Notes: generated from the sequence alone by a model not told the origin. 64,000 bases of DNA from Variovorax paradoxus (GCF_018614915.1 NZ_JAGGNU010000014.1:73021-137020), one strand, 5' to 3'. Counted from the first letter of the stretch, positions 1 through 9,388 are shown. Made by a program: numbers and translations.

Positions 1-117
1 GGATGGAACACCATCGGCAGCACCTCGATGTGCTTCTTCGATCCGGCGCAGGACCCGCCGGCGCTGCTGCAGCCGGGCGACATGATCCGGTTCCGGGCCG
101 AGAGGATCGTCCGATGA
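1..117 (+). CDS. pxpB: 5-oxoprolinase subunit PxpB, C-terminal end only
   Basis: Only the last 38 codons lie in the window; the gene begins upstream. The frame reads GWNTIGST, then a PPALLQPGD segment, which matches the conserved tail of the PxpB / allophanate hydrolase subunit 1 family. The stop codon overlaps the next start as ATGA, so it is translationally coupled to pxpC. In the family PxpB works with PxpC and PxpA to hydrolyse 5-oxoproline to glutamate with ATP. The identification rests on the short tail plus the downstream pxpC and pxpA. Confidence 0.8.
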   Translation, partial: GWNTIGSTSMCFFDPAQDPPALLQPGDMIRFRAERIVR

Positions 118-1100
118 TCGAAATCCTTTCCTCCGCCGCGCTCGCCACCGTGCAGGACCTGGGCCGCACCGGCAGCCTGCGCTGGGGCGTCGGCACCTCC
201 GGCGCCATGGACAAGCTGGCGCTGGCGGCCGGCAACCTGATGCTGGGCAACGAGATCGGCGCGGCGGCCATCGAGGTGCCGGTGTTTCCGTTCAAGCTGC
301 GTTTCGACGCCGACTGCGCCTTCGCGCTGACCGGCGCCGACTGCGCGGCCCGGCTGGACGAGCAGCCGCTGATGCCCTGGTGGGCCAGCCAGGCGCGCGC
401 CGGCCAGGTGCTGACGCTGGGCCTGCCGCAAGGCGGCGCGCAGCGCGGCAGCCGGGCCGTGCTGTGCCTGGCCGGTGGCGTGGACGTGCCCGAAATCCTG
501 GGCTCGCGCAGCACCCAGCTGCGCGGCGCCTTCGGCGGCCATGAAGGCCGCGCGCTGCGCCGCGGCGACGTGCTGCGCGCCGCCGGGGCAGGGCGCGACT
601 GCCGCACCGGCTTCGGCCTCGTGCCCCCCGCGCTGGCCTTGCCGCTGCAGGCGGACGGCGTGCCCGCGGTGCGGGTGTTGCCCGCCGCCGAATACCTGGG
701 CTTCGAGGCGGCCTCGCGCGCCGCCTTCTGGGCCGGCGAATGGAAGATCACCGCGCAGAGCGACCGCTATGGCTACCGGCTGGCGGGCGAGGCGCTGCGG
801 CCCGTGGTGCCGATGGAAATGCGCTCCCATGGCATCGTGCCGGGCGTGATCCAGGTGCCGCACAGCGGCCAGCCCATCATCCAGATGCGCGACGCCCAGC
901 CCTCCGGCGGCTATCCGAAATTCGGCACGGTGATCGAGGCCGACCTGTGGCGGCTCGGCCAGGCGCCGATCGGCAGCCGCATCCGCTTCATCGAAGCCAG
1001 CTGGGACGAGGCCGTCGCCGCGCTGGACGAGGTCCAGGCCTGGCTGGCCAAGCTGAGGCGTATCGTCGATCTGCACCGCAGTTCGCCCTGCATGAGCTGA
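114..1100 (+). CDS. pxpC: 5-oxoprolinase subunit PxpC (biotin-dependent carboxyltransferase family)
   Basis: The 328-residue protein starts MIEILSSA, followed by ATVQDLGR, the typical N-terminus of PxpC / allophanate hydrolase subunit 2. Conserved segments include GAMDKLAL, the ALTGAD stretch, an [10 protein letters not shown] block and, near residue 245, PGVIQVP and SGGYPK. Length is normal for the family. The ATG at 114 is chosen because it overlaps the pxpB stop; the open frame upstream is only read-through. PxpB and PxpC form the cytoplasmic kinase-like half of the 5-oxoprolinase complex. These proteins are often annotated as urea amidolyase-like, but the neighbouring pxpA favours 5-oxoprolinase. 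Confidence 0.9.
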   Translation: MIEILSSAALATVQDLGRTGSLRWGVGTSGAMDKLALAAGNLMLGNEIGAAAIEVPVFPFKLRFDADCAFALTGADCAARLDEQPLMPWWASQARAGQVLTLGLPQGGAQRGSRAVLCLAGGVDVPEILGSRSTQLRGAFGGHEGRALRRGDVLRAAGAGRDCRTGFGLVPPALALPLQADGVPAVRVLPAAEYLGFEAASRAAFWAGEWKITAQSDRYGYRLAGEALRPVVPMEMRSHGIVPGVIQVPHSGQPIIQMRDAQPSGGYPKFGTVIEADLWRLGQAPIGSRIRFIEASWDEAVAALDEVQAWLAKLRRIVDLHRSSPCMS

Positions 1101-1101
1101 C

Positions 1102-1512
1102 ATGCGAACACCCGAGCAACTGCAGCAACTGGCCACGTGGCTGGCGGGCACGGACATCGGCCTGCTGGAACTGCGCACGCCCGAAGGAAGCTTGCGGCTG
1201 GGCCGCAACAGTGCATCCCCGGGCGAGATCGTGCAGCTCGATGCGCGCGACGACGACGGCGCGCCGGCGCCGGCCATCGCCACCGCCCCGAGCGTGGGGA
1301 TGTTCCTGCACGGCCATCCGCTGCATCCGGCAGCCCTCGTGCGCATCGGCGAGCGCGTCTCGATGGGCCAGGCCGTGGGCCTGCTGCAGATCGGCCCGCT
1401 GCTGCTGCCGGTGGGCGCGCCGCAGGCCGGCGTGGTGGCGGCCGTGCGCGTCGCCGCCGGCCACACCGTGGGCTACGGCACCGCGCTGCTCGAACTGGAG
1501 CGCATCGAATGA
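1102..1512 (+). CDS. Biotin-carboxyl-carrier-like protein without any lysine
   Basis: This 136-residue protein sits between pxpC and pxpA with a 1-base gap to pxpC. Its C-terminal half has a biotinyl/lipoyl-domain layout: a hydrophobic beta-rich block from about residue 65, VSMGQAVGLL at 87-96, then a second beta half ending AGHTVGYGTALLELE. Where true carriers have the EAMKM hairpin, this protein has QIGPLLLPV (96-104). There is no lysine anywhere in the chain, so it cannot be biotinylated or lipoylated by the usual chemistry. It is probably a structural or assembly partner in the PxpABC complex, or a decayed carrier; the function is inferred from position only. Confidence 0.65.
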   Translation: MRTPEQLQQLATWLAGTDIGLLELRTPEGSLRLGRNSASPGEIVQLDARDDDGAPAPAIATAPSVGMFLHGHPLHPAALVRIGERVSMGQAVGLLQIGPLLLPVGAPQAGVVAAVRVAAGHTVGYGTALLELERIE

Positions 1513-1525
1513 AAGGAAGCGCACG

Positions 1526-2293
1526 ATGGACATCGACCTGAACGCCGACCTGGGCGAGGGCTTCGGCCCCTGGCGCATGGGCGAGGACGAGGCGCTGCTG
1601 GAGATCGTCTCCTCCGCCAACGTGGCCTGCGGCTTCCATGCCGGCGACCCGGTCATCATGGACCGCACGGTGCGCATGGCGCTGGCCCGCGGCGTCGACG
1701 TCGGCGCCCATGTGGGCTTTCCCGACCTGCTCGGCTTCGGGCGCCGTCCGATGCAGATCGACACCGCGGAGCTCGCCACCTACGTCATCTACCAGCTCGG
1801 CGCGCTGGCGGGCATGGCGCGCGCGGCGGGCCACCGCATGACGCACATGAGCTTCCACGGCGCGCTGGGCAACATGGCCGCCGCCGATGCGGCGCTGGCG
1901 GGGCCGCTGGTGCGCGCCGTGGCGGACTTCGACCCCGGGCTCATCATCAGCTCCTCGGCCAGCCGCGCCATCGAGGACGCGGCCGAACGCTGCGGCCTGC
2001 GCGTGGCCACCACCTTCCTGGCCGACCGCGCCTGCGACGACGCGGGCCTGCTGGTGCCGCGCAAGCTGCCCGGTGCGGTCATCCATGAGCGCGACGCGGT
2101 GCTGGCGCGCGTGCACCAGCTGCTCGACGAGGGCACGGTCACCAGCCACGGCGGCAGGAAGATTCCGATGAAGGTGCGCTCGATCCTGCTGCACGGCGAC
2201 ACGCCCGGCGCGGTGGCGCTGGCGCGCGCCGTGCGCGGCGTGGTCGAGGCGGCCGGGCGGGTGGTGCCGATCTCGCGCCAGCTGGCGACATAA
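1526..2293 (+). CDS. pxpA: 5-oxoprolinase subunit PxpA (LamB/YcsF family)
   Basis: The 255-residue protein opens with MDIDLNADLGEGFG and carries NVACGFHAGDP at about residue 33, both hallmarks of the LamB/YcsF family, followed by GAHVGFPDL and LADRACDDAGLLVPR. The usual KPHGALYN motif is changed to SFHGALGN, a moderate deviation. The start at 1526 follows a GGAAG ribosome site and lies 13 bases after the previous stop. PxpA is the metal-dependent half of the complex that opens 5-oxoproline. Being last in the pxpBC - carrier - pxpA run, it completes the operon. Confidence 0.9.
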   Translation: MDIDLNADLGEGFGPWRMGEDEALLEIVSSANVACGFHAGDPVIMDRTVRMALARGVDVGAHVGFPDLLGFGRRPMQIDTAELATYVIYQLGALAGMARAAGHRMTHMSFHGALGNMAAADAALAGPLVRAVADFDPGLIISSSASRAIEDAAERCGLRVATTFLADRACDDAGLLVPRKLPGAVIHERDAVLARVHQLLDEGTVTSHGGRKIPMKVRSILLHGDTPGAVALARAVRGVVEAAGRVVPISRQLAT

Positions 2294-2382
2294 GGACGGC
2301 TTATCTCTCCACAGCCATTCCGTCTTGGCGCCCCGGCGCCGTGCTCGATACAGTGAATTCGTCCTAACGAAAGAAGCCAAAG

Positions 2383-3135
2383 ATGCCTTTCTCCGACTAC
2401 AAGACCGCGCTGGTGACGGGGGCCTCCTCGGGCATCGGCGCCGCGGTCGTCGAGCGCCTCTGCAAGGAAGGCCTGCAGGTCCACGCGCTCGCGCGCAGCG
2501 CCGGCAAGCTGGCCGAGCTGGCCGCGCGCACGGGCTGCATCCCGCACGCCATCGACGTGGGCGACCTCGAAGCCATCACGCGCCTGGCGCAGGAGATCCC
2601 CTTCGACGTGCTGGTCAACAACGCCGGCGTCGACCGGCCGGGCTCGATCCTCGCGGCGGACGCCGAGGGCATCGACCTGCTGGTCGACGTGAACCTGCGC
2701 GCCGTGCTGCACCTGTGCCGGCTGGTGGTGCCCGGCATGGTGGCGCGCGACCGCGGCCACGTGGTCAACATCAGCTCGATCGCCGGCGCCTACAACTTCG
2801 GCGGCAACAGCACCTACCACGCGACCAAGGCGGCGGTGAGCATGCTGTCGCGCCAGTTGCGCATCGACGTCTTCGGCAAGCGCGTGCGGGTCACCGAGAT
2901 CTGCCCGGGCCGCGTCGCCACCGACATCTTCGCGCACGTGCACGGCGACTCCGAGGAAACCCGCAAGCGCTTCGTCGAGGGCTTCGAGCTGCCGCAGGCC
3001 GAGGACATCGCGAACGCGATCGCCTTCGCCATCGCGGCGCCGATCGCGGTGAACGTGGGCCACATGGAGATCACGCCGACGCTGCAGGTGCCCGGCGGGC
3101 TCTCCACCACGCGGCCGGAAACGCCGCAGGCCTGA
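2383..3135 (+). CDS. SDR family oxidoreductase (YdfG-like)
   Basis: A classical short-chain dehydrogenase of 250 residues: cofactor motif TGASSGIG at about 11-18, NNAG at about 83, the ISS strand with catalytic serine, and YHATK as the YxxxK motif. The segment ending CPGRVATDI resembles YdfG-type serine / 3-hydroxy acid dehydrogenases. It lies 89 bases after pxpA and 22 bases before an amino acid ABC importer, so it probably oxidises a hydroxy acid or an amino alcohol brought in by that system. The substrate is not readable from sequence. Confidence 0.85.
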   Translation: MPFSDYKTALVTGASSGIGAAVVERLCKEGLQVHALARSAGKLAELAARTGCIPHAIDVGDLEAITRLAQEIPFDVLVNNAGVDRPGSILAADAEGIDLLVDVNLRAVLHLCRLVVPGMVARDRGHVVNISSIAGAYNFGGNSTYHATKAAVSMLSRQLRIDVFGKRVRVTEICPGRVATDIFAHVHGDSEETRKRFVEGFELPQAEDIANAIAFAIAAPIAVNVGHMEITPTLQVPGGLSTTRPETPQA

Positions 3136-3157
3136 GCGGCGCAGCGAAGGAGGGCAC

Positions 3158-3859
3158 ATGAAGGACTTCGACCTGCTGGCCATCCTGCTGAAGCCGGAGT
3201 TCGGCGCGATGCTGCTGCACGGCGTCGAGATGACGCTGAAGATCGCGGCCGGGTCCTGGCTCCTGGCCATGACGATGGCCATCGTGCTGCTGGTCGTGCG
3301 GCTCACGCCCAGCCGCATCGCCGAGCGCGTGGTCGCGGCCTACGTCTCCTACCACCGCAACGTGCCGACGCTGGTGCAGCTGATGTTCTGGTACTTCGGC
3401 ATCTTCAGCCTGCTGCCCGAGGTGCTGCAGGGCTGGCTGTCCGCGCACAACGCGGAAATGATCCTCTCGATCGTTGCTTTGGGGCTGTGCCAGGCCGCCT
3501 ACTTCAGCGAGGACATGCGCTCCGGCCTGCGCTCCATCCCGAGCGGCCAGGCCGAGGCCGCGCGGGCCCTGGGCCACGGCTACATCGGGTCGATGCGCCA
3601 CGTCATGCTGCCGCAGGCGATCCGCAACGCGATCCCGGCGCTGGTCAACCACAGCGTGTCCCTCTTCAAGAACAGCAGCCTCGCGATGGCCATCGGCGTC
3701 GCCGAGCTGACCCACGCGGTCAAGGAAGTGGAAAGCCAGAGCTTCCGCGCCTTCGAGGCCTACAGCGTGGCGACGCTGCTCTACCTGCTGTTCTCGCTCT
3801 TCATCATGGCGGGCGGCGCCTGGCTGTCGAAGCGCTATCGCATCGTCGGGGCGAGGTGA
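3158..3859 (+). CDS. Polar amino acid ABC transporter permease 1
   Basis: The 233-residue integral membrane protein starts [16 protein letters not shown] and has about five hydrophobic segments. The EAA loop near residues 135-150 reads [25 protein letters not shown], the signature of HisM/GlnP permeases. It is preceded by AAGGAGG and followed 3 bases later by the second permease. It should form the heterodimeric channel of the importer encoded by 3158-6321. The substrate is unknown; linkage to the 5-oxoprolinase genes makes pyroglutamate or a related acid a reasonable guess. Confidence 0.9.
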   Translation: MKDFDLLAILLKPEFGAMLLHGVEMTLKIAAGSWLLAMTMAIVLLVVRLTPSRIAERVVAAYVSYHRNVPTLVQLMFWYFGIFSLLPEVLQGWLSAHNAEMILSIVALGLCQAAYFSEDMRSGLRSIPSGQAEAARALGHGYIGSMRHVMLPQAIRNAIPALVNHSVSLFKNSSLAMAIGVAELTHAVKEVESQSFRAFEAYSVATLLYLLFSLFIMAGGAWLSKRYRIVGAR

Positions 3860-3862
3860 GCG

Positions 3863-4621
3863 ATGTTCGGCGTCTTCGAGATCCTGCGCGACAACTGGCT
3901 GCTGCTGCTGGTCGGCCAGTACCCCAGCGGCCCGCTGGGCGGCATCGTCGCCACGCTGATCCTGTCGGTGCTGGGCATCGTGCTGGCCTTCCCGCTGTCG
4001 GTGCTGCTGGCGCTGGCCCGGCTGTCGCCCTGGCGGCTCTTGCGCTGGCCGGCCACGGTGCTGGTCTACGTGGTGCGCGGCGTGCCGCTGCTGATGGTGA
4101 TCCTGTGGGTCTACTTCCTGGTGCCGATCCTGATCGGGCGCGAGGTCTCGGGCTTCACCACCATGCTGTGCACGCTGGTGATCTACGAGGGCGCCTACCT
4201 GTCGGAGGTGGTGCGTGCCGGCATCCAGGCCCTGCCCAAGGGGCAGACCGAAGCCGCGCGCGCGCTCGGCCACAGCCATCTCGGAACGATGTGGTACGTG
4301 GTCCTGCCGCAGGCGCTCTACAACATGCTGCCGAGCATGCTGAGCCAGTTCATCTCCACGATCAAGGAGACGACGCTCGGCTACGTCATCAACGTGCAGG
4401 AGCTCACCTTTGCCGCCAACCAGATCAACAACCAGCTGCTGACCAAGCCCTTCCAGGTGTTCTTCATCCTGGCGATGACCTACTACGTGGTCTGCTTCAG
4501 CCTCACGCAGCTGGCGCAATGGCTGGAGCGGCGGATTGCCCACAAGCGGCTCGGCGTCGCGTCGGCCAGGCCGGTGGAAGACGGCGCGTCGCTGCCGCCG
4601 GCCGTGGCGGCGAATCCCTGA
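3863..4621 (+). CDS. Polar amino acid ABC transporter permease 2
   Basis: This 252-residue permease has the same fold as its upstream neighbour. [13 protein letters not shown] and the EAA loop [14 protein letters not shown] are typical of the GlnP/GltK group. The C-terminal 20 residues are polar and lie after the last membrane segment. It is separated from the first permease by 3 bases, so both are co-translated. It pairs with 3158-3859 to form the membrane pore. Confidence 0.9.
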   Translation: MFGVFEILRDNWLLLLVGQYPSGPLGGIVATLILSVLGIVLAFPLSVLLALARLSPWRLLRWPATVLVYVVRGVPLLMVILWVYFLVPILIGREVSGFTTMLCTLVIYEGAYLSEVVRAGIQALPKGQTEAARALGHSHLGTMWYVVLPQALYNMLPSMLSQFISTIKETTLGYVINVQELTFAANQINNQLLTKPFQVFFILAMTYYVVCFSLTQLAQWLERRIAHKRLGVASARPVEDGASLPPAVAANP

Positions 4622-4662
4622 GGCCGCGCTCGACGGCCAGCGAGACCCAAGGAGACAGACCC

Positions 4663-5451
4663 ATGACCCCTCATTCGAACCCCGCCGGGCAGTCCCCGCC
4701 CGCCAAGGATGACTGCATGATCCTGTTCTCCCACATCGACAAATGGTACGGCGACTACCAGGCGCTGAACGACGTCAACGCCGAGGTGAAGAAGGGCGAG
4801 GTCGTGGTGGTCTGCGGGCCTTCGGGCTCGGGCAAGTCGACCCTGATCCGCACCGTCAACCGCCTGGAGGAAATCAAGTCGGGCCAGCTGCTCTTCGACG
4901 GCCACGACATCCATGCGCCGATGAGCGGCGTGGCGCTCAACAAGCTGCGCAGCCGCATAGGCTTCGTGTTCCAGAGCTTCAACCTCTTTCCGCACCTGTC
5001 GGTGCTGGAAAACATCATGCTGTCGCCGATGCGCGTGCTCGGCGTCAAGCGCGCCGCCGCGCGCGCCAAGGCGATGCAGCTGCTCGAGCGCGTCGGCCTG
5101 GCCAACAAGGCCGGCGCCTACCCCGCGCAACTGTCGGGCGGCCAGCAGCAGCGGGTGGCGATCGCACGCGCGCTCGCGATGGAGCCGCCGGCCATGCTCT
5201 TCGACGAGCCCACCAGCGCGCTCGACCCCGAGATGGTGGGCGAAGTGCTCTCGGTCATGCGCGGCCTGGCCGGCGACGGCATGACCATGATGTGCGTCAC
5301 GCACGAGATGAACTTCGCCCGCGAAGTCGCAGACCGCGTCTGGTTCATGGACGCCGGCCAGATCCTCGAGAAGGCCGAGCCCGAGGCCTTCTTCAGCAGT
5401 CCCCAGCATCCGCGCGCCCAGCGCTTCCTCACGGATCTGCGCGCGCACTAG
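4663..5451 (+). CDS. Polar amino acid ABC transporter ATP-binding protein
   Basis: A GlnQ-type ATPase of 262 residues. Walker A is GPSGSGKST, the Q-loop [11 protein letters not shown], the signature LSGGQQQR, Walker [13 protein letters not shown], and the switch histidine lies in VTHEM. The ATG at 4663 gives an 18-residue N-terminal extension; the ATG at 4717 (MILFSH) would give the usual family length and may be the true start, though GGAGA lies just before 4663. It powers the importer whose permeases lie directly upstream and whose receptor lies directly downstream. Confidence 0.9.
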   Translation: MTPHSNPAGQSPPAKDDCMILFSHIDKWYGDYQALNDVNAEVKKGEVVVVCGPSGSGKSTLIRTVNRLEEIKSGQLLFDGHDIHAPMSGVALNKLRSRIGFVFQSFNLFPHLSVLENIMLSPMRVLGVKRAAARAKAMQLLERVGLANKAGAYPAQLSGGQQQRVAIARALAMEPPAMLFDEPTSALDPEMVGEVLSVMRGLAGDGMTMMCVTHEMNFAREVADRVWFMDAGQILEKAEPEAFFSSPQHPRAQRFLTDLRAH

Positions 5452-5484
5452 ATCCCGTCCCATCCTCACCAGGAGTACATCGCC

Positions 5485-6321
5485 ATGAAGACCCGTTTCC
5501 GTCTCGCCGCCATCGCTTGCTGCCTTGGCGCCCTGTCCGTCCTGGCGCATGCCGACCAGTGGGACGAGATCAACCAGCGCAAGGAGCTCAAGTGCGGCAC
5601 CTTCGCCGATGTGCCGCCGTTCGCCGCGCCCGATCCCAAGACCCGCGAGATGGTGGGCTTCGACGTCGACCTGTGCAACGCGCTGGCCAAGCAGCTCGGG
5701 CTCACGGCCAAGGTCACGCCGCTGTCGGTCGAAGCCCGCGTGCCCGAGGTCAAGCTCGGCCGCGTCGACGTGACGGTGGCCAACCTGGCCTACACCAAGA
5801 GCCGCGGCGAGCAGATCCAGTTCAGCGATCCGTACTACGTGGCCAAGGAAATGCTGGCCGTGAAGGCCTCCGACCCCGGCACCACCAAGGCCGACTTCAA
5901 GGGCAAGCGCCTGAGCTCCACCAAGGGCTCGACCTCGGAGCTGTCGATCAAGATGAACGGCTCCGAGCCGGTGACCTTCCAGGACACGGGCTCCGCCTTC
6001 ATGGCCGTGCAGCAGAACAAGTCGATGGGCATGGTGGCGAACACCATGACCATCACCAAGCTGGTCAACCAGTCGAAGACATCGGGGGTCGAACTCAAGA
6101 TGATCAAGGAGCCGATGGTGCTGCAGCCGATCGGCGTCGGCATGAAGAAGGACGAGCCGGTGCTGCTGGCCAAGGTCAATGGCGCGCTGGTGGCGCTGGA
6201 CAAGGCCGGCGAGATCGACAGGATCTGGGCCAAGTGGCTCGGGCCGAACACCGAATACAAGATGACGCGCGAAGAAAAGGTGATGCCCTTGTCCGAGCTC
6301 AAGTTCGAGCTGCTGCCCTGA
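5485..6321 (+). CDS. Amino acid ABC transporter substrate-binding protein
   Basis: A 278-residue periplasmic receptor. A Sec signal peptide of 23 residues ends AHA, followed by DQWDEIN. The mature part has the SBP family 3 signature GFDVDLCNALAKQLG and the second-lobe segment with LAYTKSRGEQIQFSDPYY. It completes the ABC system (permeases, ATPase, receptor in order). An aggag ribosome site precedes it. Its last 23 bases overlap the 3' end of the convergent LysR gene. Confidence 0.9.
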   Translation: MKTRFRLAAIACCLGALSVLAHADQWDEINQRKELKCGTFADVPPFAAPDPKTREMVGFDVDLCNALAKQLGLTAKVTPLSVEARVPEVKLGRVDVTVANLAYTKSRGEQIQFSDPYYVAKEMLAVKASDPGTTKADFKGKRLSSTKGSTSELSIKMNGSEPVTFQDTGSAFMAVQQNKSMGMVANTMTITKLVNQSKTSGVELKMIKEPMVLQPIGVGMKKDEPVLLAKVNGALVALDKAGEIDRIWAKWLGPNTEYKMTREEKVMPLSELKFELLP

Positions 6322-7276
6322 GGGTCCGCGCCGGTCGAGCCGTCGGCGGCCGCAGCAGCGCAACGAAGGCCGCCGCCGCCGGCGAGAGGCTCAGCGCACG
6401 CCGCGTGATCAGGTAGATCGGCGGCACGCGGATCGGCAGCTCCACCGGCAGCACGCGCAGCACGCCCAGCCGCGCATAGTGCGCCGCCTGCGAGGCCGGC
6501 ATCACCGCCGCCATGTCCGAATGCTCGAGCAGCGCGGTCATCGCGATCGGCGATGCGGTCTCGGTGATGCGCAGCCGCTGCTGGATGCCCGCTTCGCGCA
6601 GGGCCGCCTCGAAGCGCCCGCGCTGCGGCGAGCCCGGCGGCTGCAGCAGCCAGGGCCAGTCGACCAGATCGTGCAGCAGCACCGGCTTGCGCCTGAAGAG
6701 CGGATGCGCCTTGCGCACCACCACCACCTGCGGCTCGCCGAGCAGCGGCACGCAGTCGAAGGCTTCGGCGCTGTGGTCTTCGGTGAGCCGGCCCAGCATC
6801 AGGTCGACCTCGCCGCGCGCGAGCTGGCGCAGCATCACGTCGCTGGTGTCGACCACCACGCTCACCGCGACGCGTTCGTGCTTCTGCTGGTAGGCCACCA
6901 GCGTGGGGGCGAGCAGCTCGGGCACCGCGCCCGGCACGCTGCCCACGCGCAGCGCGCCGCTGAGCCCGGAGCGCAGCGCTTCCACCTCTTCGCACACGGC
7001 GCCGAAGTCGGTCAGCACCCGGCGCGCATGGCGCACCAGCGCCTCGCCATAGGGCGTCGGCGTCATGCCGCGCGCGACCCGCGTGAAGAGCGGCACCGCG
7101 AAGGTCTCTTCGAGCTGCTGCAGCAGCTTGGTCGCCGCCGGCTGGCTGATGCTCATCGCCGCGGCCGCGCGCCCCAGGTGCCGGTGCTGGTCGAGCAGCG
7201 CCAGCAGCACCCACTGCCGCGTGCGCAGGCGCAGCAGCAGGCGCCAGGGCGGGAGATCGAGGCTGGGCTGGGTCAT
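6299..7276 (-). CDS. LysR family transcriptional regulator
   Basis: This 325-residue protein has an N-terminal winged helix-turn-helix at about residues 20-80 (LGRAAAAMSISQPAATKLLQ) and a LysR effector-binding domain starting at LRVGSVPG near residue 110. The HTH style, with KLLQQLEE, resembles GbpR/CbsR-like members that control sugar-acid or aromatic genes. It is transcribed away from the Bug receptor at 7368, so it probably controls that divergent promoter. Its own start codon lies inside a perfect inverted repeat (7274-7291). The 3' end overlaps the convergent receptor gene by 23 bases. Confidence 0.9.
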   Translation of the reverse strand: MTQPSLDLPPWRLLLRLRTRQWVLLALLDQHRHLGRAAAAMSISQPAATKLLQQLEETFAVPLFTRVARGMTPTPYGEALVRHARRVLTDFGAVCEEVEALRSGLSGALRVGSVPGAVPELLAPTLVAYQQKHERVAVSVVVDTSDVMLRQLARGEVDLMLGRLTEDHSAEAFDCVPLLGEPQVVVVRKAHPLFRRKPVLLHDLVDWPWLLQPPGSPQRGRFEAALREAGIQQRLRITETASPIAMTALLEHSDMAAVMPASQAAHYARLGVLRVLPVELPIRVPPIYLITRRALSLSPAAAAFVALLRPPTARPARTLRAAART

Positions 7277-7291
7277 ATACGGGCGTATATG
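7274..7291. promoter_or_regulatory. Inverted repeat over the LysR start codon
   Basis: CATATAC and GTATATG form a perfect 7-bp inverted repeat around GGGC. The left arm contains the initiation codon of the minus-strand LysR gene. The remaining gap to the Bug gene is only 76 bases, so a regulator bound here could repress its own gene and act on the divergent promoter. This is inference from symmetry and position. Confidence 0.5.
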
Positions 7292-7367
7292 AATTCTTCA
7301 GAACATTCGATTGGATTGGAATGGCGAACATCCCTAAGCTGGGCACCAAAGATCGGAGACACGCCCC

Positions 7368-8336
7368 ATGCCATTCCTGTCCTGGCGCCTCGCGGCGCTG
7401 TGCCTCATCGCGATGCCGCTCGCCGCGGCCGCGCAGGCCACCTACCCCGACAAGCCGCTGCGGATCATGGTCGGCGCCTCGCCCGGCGGCGGCACCGACA
7501 TCCTCGCGCGCCTGCTGGCCGACAAGTTCGGCGCCGCGCTCAAGCAGCCGGTGGTGGTCGAGAACCGCCCCGGCGCCTCCAACACCATCGCGGCCGAACT
7601 CACGGCGCGCGCCGCGGCCGACGGCAGCACGCTGCTTTTGGCCACCAACACCGGCCAGGCGGTGGCGCCGCACCTGCTCAAGCTCAAGTACGACCCGCTG
7701 AAAGACCTGCAGCCGGTGGGCCTGGTGGCCGTGATGCCCAACGTGCTGGTCGTGCCTTCGACCTCGCCCTACCAGAGCGTGAAGGAGCTCATCGCCGCGA
7801 TGCGCGCCAGCCCCGGCGGCCTCAAGTACGCGTCCTCCGGCATCGGCAGCACGCAGCACGTGGGCGGCGAGGCCTTCGCGCTGGCCACCGGCACCAAGGC
7901 CATCCACATACCCTACCGCGGCAGCTCGCAGGCGCACGTCGACATCATCGGCGGGCAGGTGGAGATGATGTTCGACAGCACCTCCTCGGCCATGCAGCAG
8001 ATCAAGGCCGGCAAGTTCCGCGCGCTCGCGGTCGCGGCGCCGAAGCGCACGCCCGAGCTGCCCGATGTGCCGACGCTCGCCGAGGCGGGCGTGCAGGGCG
8101 CCGACGTCAACACCTGGTATGGCCTCTTCGTCACCGCCGGCACGCCGCGCGCGGCGGTCGAGCGGCTCAACGCCGAGCTGGCCCAGAGCCTGCGCATGGG
8201 CGACGTGCAGGAGCGCATCAAGGCGCTGGGTGGCGAGATCACCTCGATGGGCATCGAGCCCTTCGCCGAGATGAACCGCAGCGAGTTCGAGCGCTACGGC
8301 AAGCTGGTCAGGGATACCGGCATGCGCGCCGAGTGA
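7368..8336 (+). CDS. Bug family (tripartite tricarboxylate) substrate-binding protein
   Basis: A 322-residue periplasmic protein with a signal peptide ending AAAQA, followed by YPDKPLRIMVGASPGGGTD, the Bug/TctC signature. Other conserved blocks are VVENRPGASN near residue 63 and the GGQVEMMFD stretch near 200. No TctA/TctB membrane genes are nearby, which is normal for the many orphan Bug receptors of Burkholderiales. It is 20 bases upstream of a PdxA2-like gene, so it may bind a small hydroxy acid such as threonate or erythronate (inference). Confidence 0.9.
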   Translation: MPFLSWRLAALCLIAMPLAAAAQATYPDKPLRIMVGASPGGGTDILARLLADKFGAALKQPVVVENRPGASNTIAAELTARAAADGSTLLLATNTGQAVAPHLLKLKYDPLKDLQPVGLVAVMPNVLVVPSTSPYQSVKELIAAMRASPGGLKYASSGIGSTQHVGGEAFALATGTKAIHIPYRGSSQAHVDIIGGQVEMMFDSTSSAMQQIKAGKFRALAVAAPKRTPELPDVPTLAEAGVQGADVNTWYGLFVTAGTPRAAVERLNAELAQSLRMGDVQERIKALGGEITSMGIEPFAEMNRSEFERYGKLVRDTGMRAE

Positions 8337-8356
8337 TGCAAGAAAAAAGGACATCG

Positions 8357-9352
8357 ATGAAACCCAGAATCGCAGTGCTGCCCGGCGACCCGAGCGGCGT
8401 CGGCCCCGAGATGACGGTGAAGTTGCTGCGCCGCGCGCAAAACCTCGAAGCCGCGGAACTGCTGCTGATTGCCGATCCGCTGGTGCTGGCCAGCGGCGAA
8501 CGCATCGCCGGCGGCGCTGCGCTCGACCCCCTGAGGCTGGAAAGCCTGGACGCGCTGCGCTTCGAGCCCGGCCGACCGAGCCTGCTGGTGCAGAACACGC
8601 TGGGCGGCCGGCCGCCGGTGCTGGGCGAGTCGAACGCGCATTCGGGCAAGGCTTCCTTCGAGGCCATGCAGGCGGCCACCGAGGCCGTGCGCCGCGGCCT
8701 GGTCGACGGCATCGTCTTCGCGCCGCTCAACAAGCATTCGCTGCGCCTGGGCGGCCTCGCGCACGAGGACGAGCTGCGCTACATGCAGGAGCGCTTCGAG
8801 GTGCCGGGCTTCGTCTGCGAGTTCAACATCACCGGCAGCCTGTGGACCTCGCGCGTGACATCGCACGTGCCGCTCGCGGAGGTCGCGGCCCTCATCACCG
8901 GGCCGGCGGTGCAGGACGCCGTGCACATCATCCGCGGCGCGCTGCAGAGCGCCGGCGTGCAGGCGCCGCGCATCGCCGTCTCGGGCCTCAATCCGCATGC
9001 CGGCGACGGCGGTTCCATCGGCCGCGAGGAGATCGAGATCATCGAGCCCGCGGTGCGCGCCCTGCAGGCGCAAGGCATCGACGCGCGCGGGCCCTATTCG
9101 CCCGACACCGTCTTCATCGGCGCGCGCCGGGGCGACTTCGACGCCGTGGTCTCGATGTACCACGACCAGGGCCAGATCGCGATGAAGCTCATGGGCTTCG
9201 AACAGGGCGTGACGCTGCACGGCGGCCTGCCGGTGCCGGTGGCGACATCGGCCAGCGGCAGCGCCTTCGACATCGCGGGCCGGGGCGTGGCGAACATCGA
9301 AGGCCTGCAAAAGGCGTTCGAGCTCTGCGTGCGCATGGCATCGCCACGTTGA
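8357..9352 (+). CDS. pdxA2: PdxA2-type dehydrogenase (4-phospho-threonate dehydrogenase family)
   Basis: The 331-residue protein opens MKPRIAVLPGDPSGVGPEM, the PdxA nucleotide/substrate loop. Histidines in TSHVPL, GLNPHAGDGG and MYHDQGQIAMK are the known metal-binding positions. The family oxidises and decarboxylates 4-phosphorylated hydroxy acids: PdxA in vitamin B6 synthesis, PdxA2 in D-threonate or erythronate catabolism. Linkage to a Bug receptor and a LysR regulator rather than to pdx or ksgA genes favours the catabolic type. The usual DUF1537 kinase partner is not in the window. Confidence 0.8.
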   Translation: MKPRIAVLPGDPSGVGPEMTVKLLRRAQNLEAAELLLIADPLVLASGERIAGGAALDPLRLESLDALRFEPGRPSLLVQNTLGGRPPVLGESNAHSGKASFEAMQAATEAVRRGLVDGIVFAPLNKHSLRLGGLAHEDELRYMQERFEVPGFVCEFNITGSLWTSRVTSHVPLAEVAALITGPAVQDAVHIIRGALQSAGVQAPRIAVSGLNPHAGDGGSIGREEIEIIEPAVRALQAQGIDARGPYSPDTVFIGARRGDFDAVVSMYHDQGQIAMKLMGFEQGVTLHGGLPVPVATSASGSAFDIAGRGVANIEGLQKAFELCVRMASPR

Positions 9353-9365
9353 AGGCGATCGTCAC

Positions 9366-9388
9366 GCCGAAGCGCGTCCAGCTTCGGC
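9366..9388. terminator. Hairpin between convergent pdxA2 and ku genes
   Basis: GCCGAAGC (9366-9373) pairs with GCTTCGGC (9381-9388) across a 7-base loop. It fills the 36-base gap between two convergent stop codons. There is no T-tract on either side, so this is a stem-loop of terminator type rather than a clear intrinsic terminator. Confidence 0.4.
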
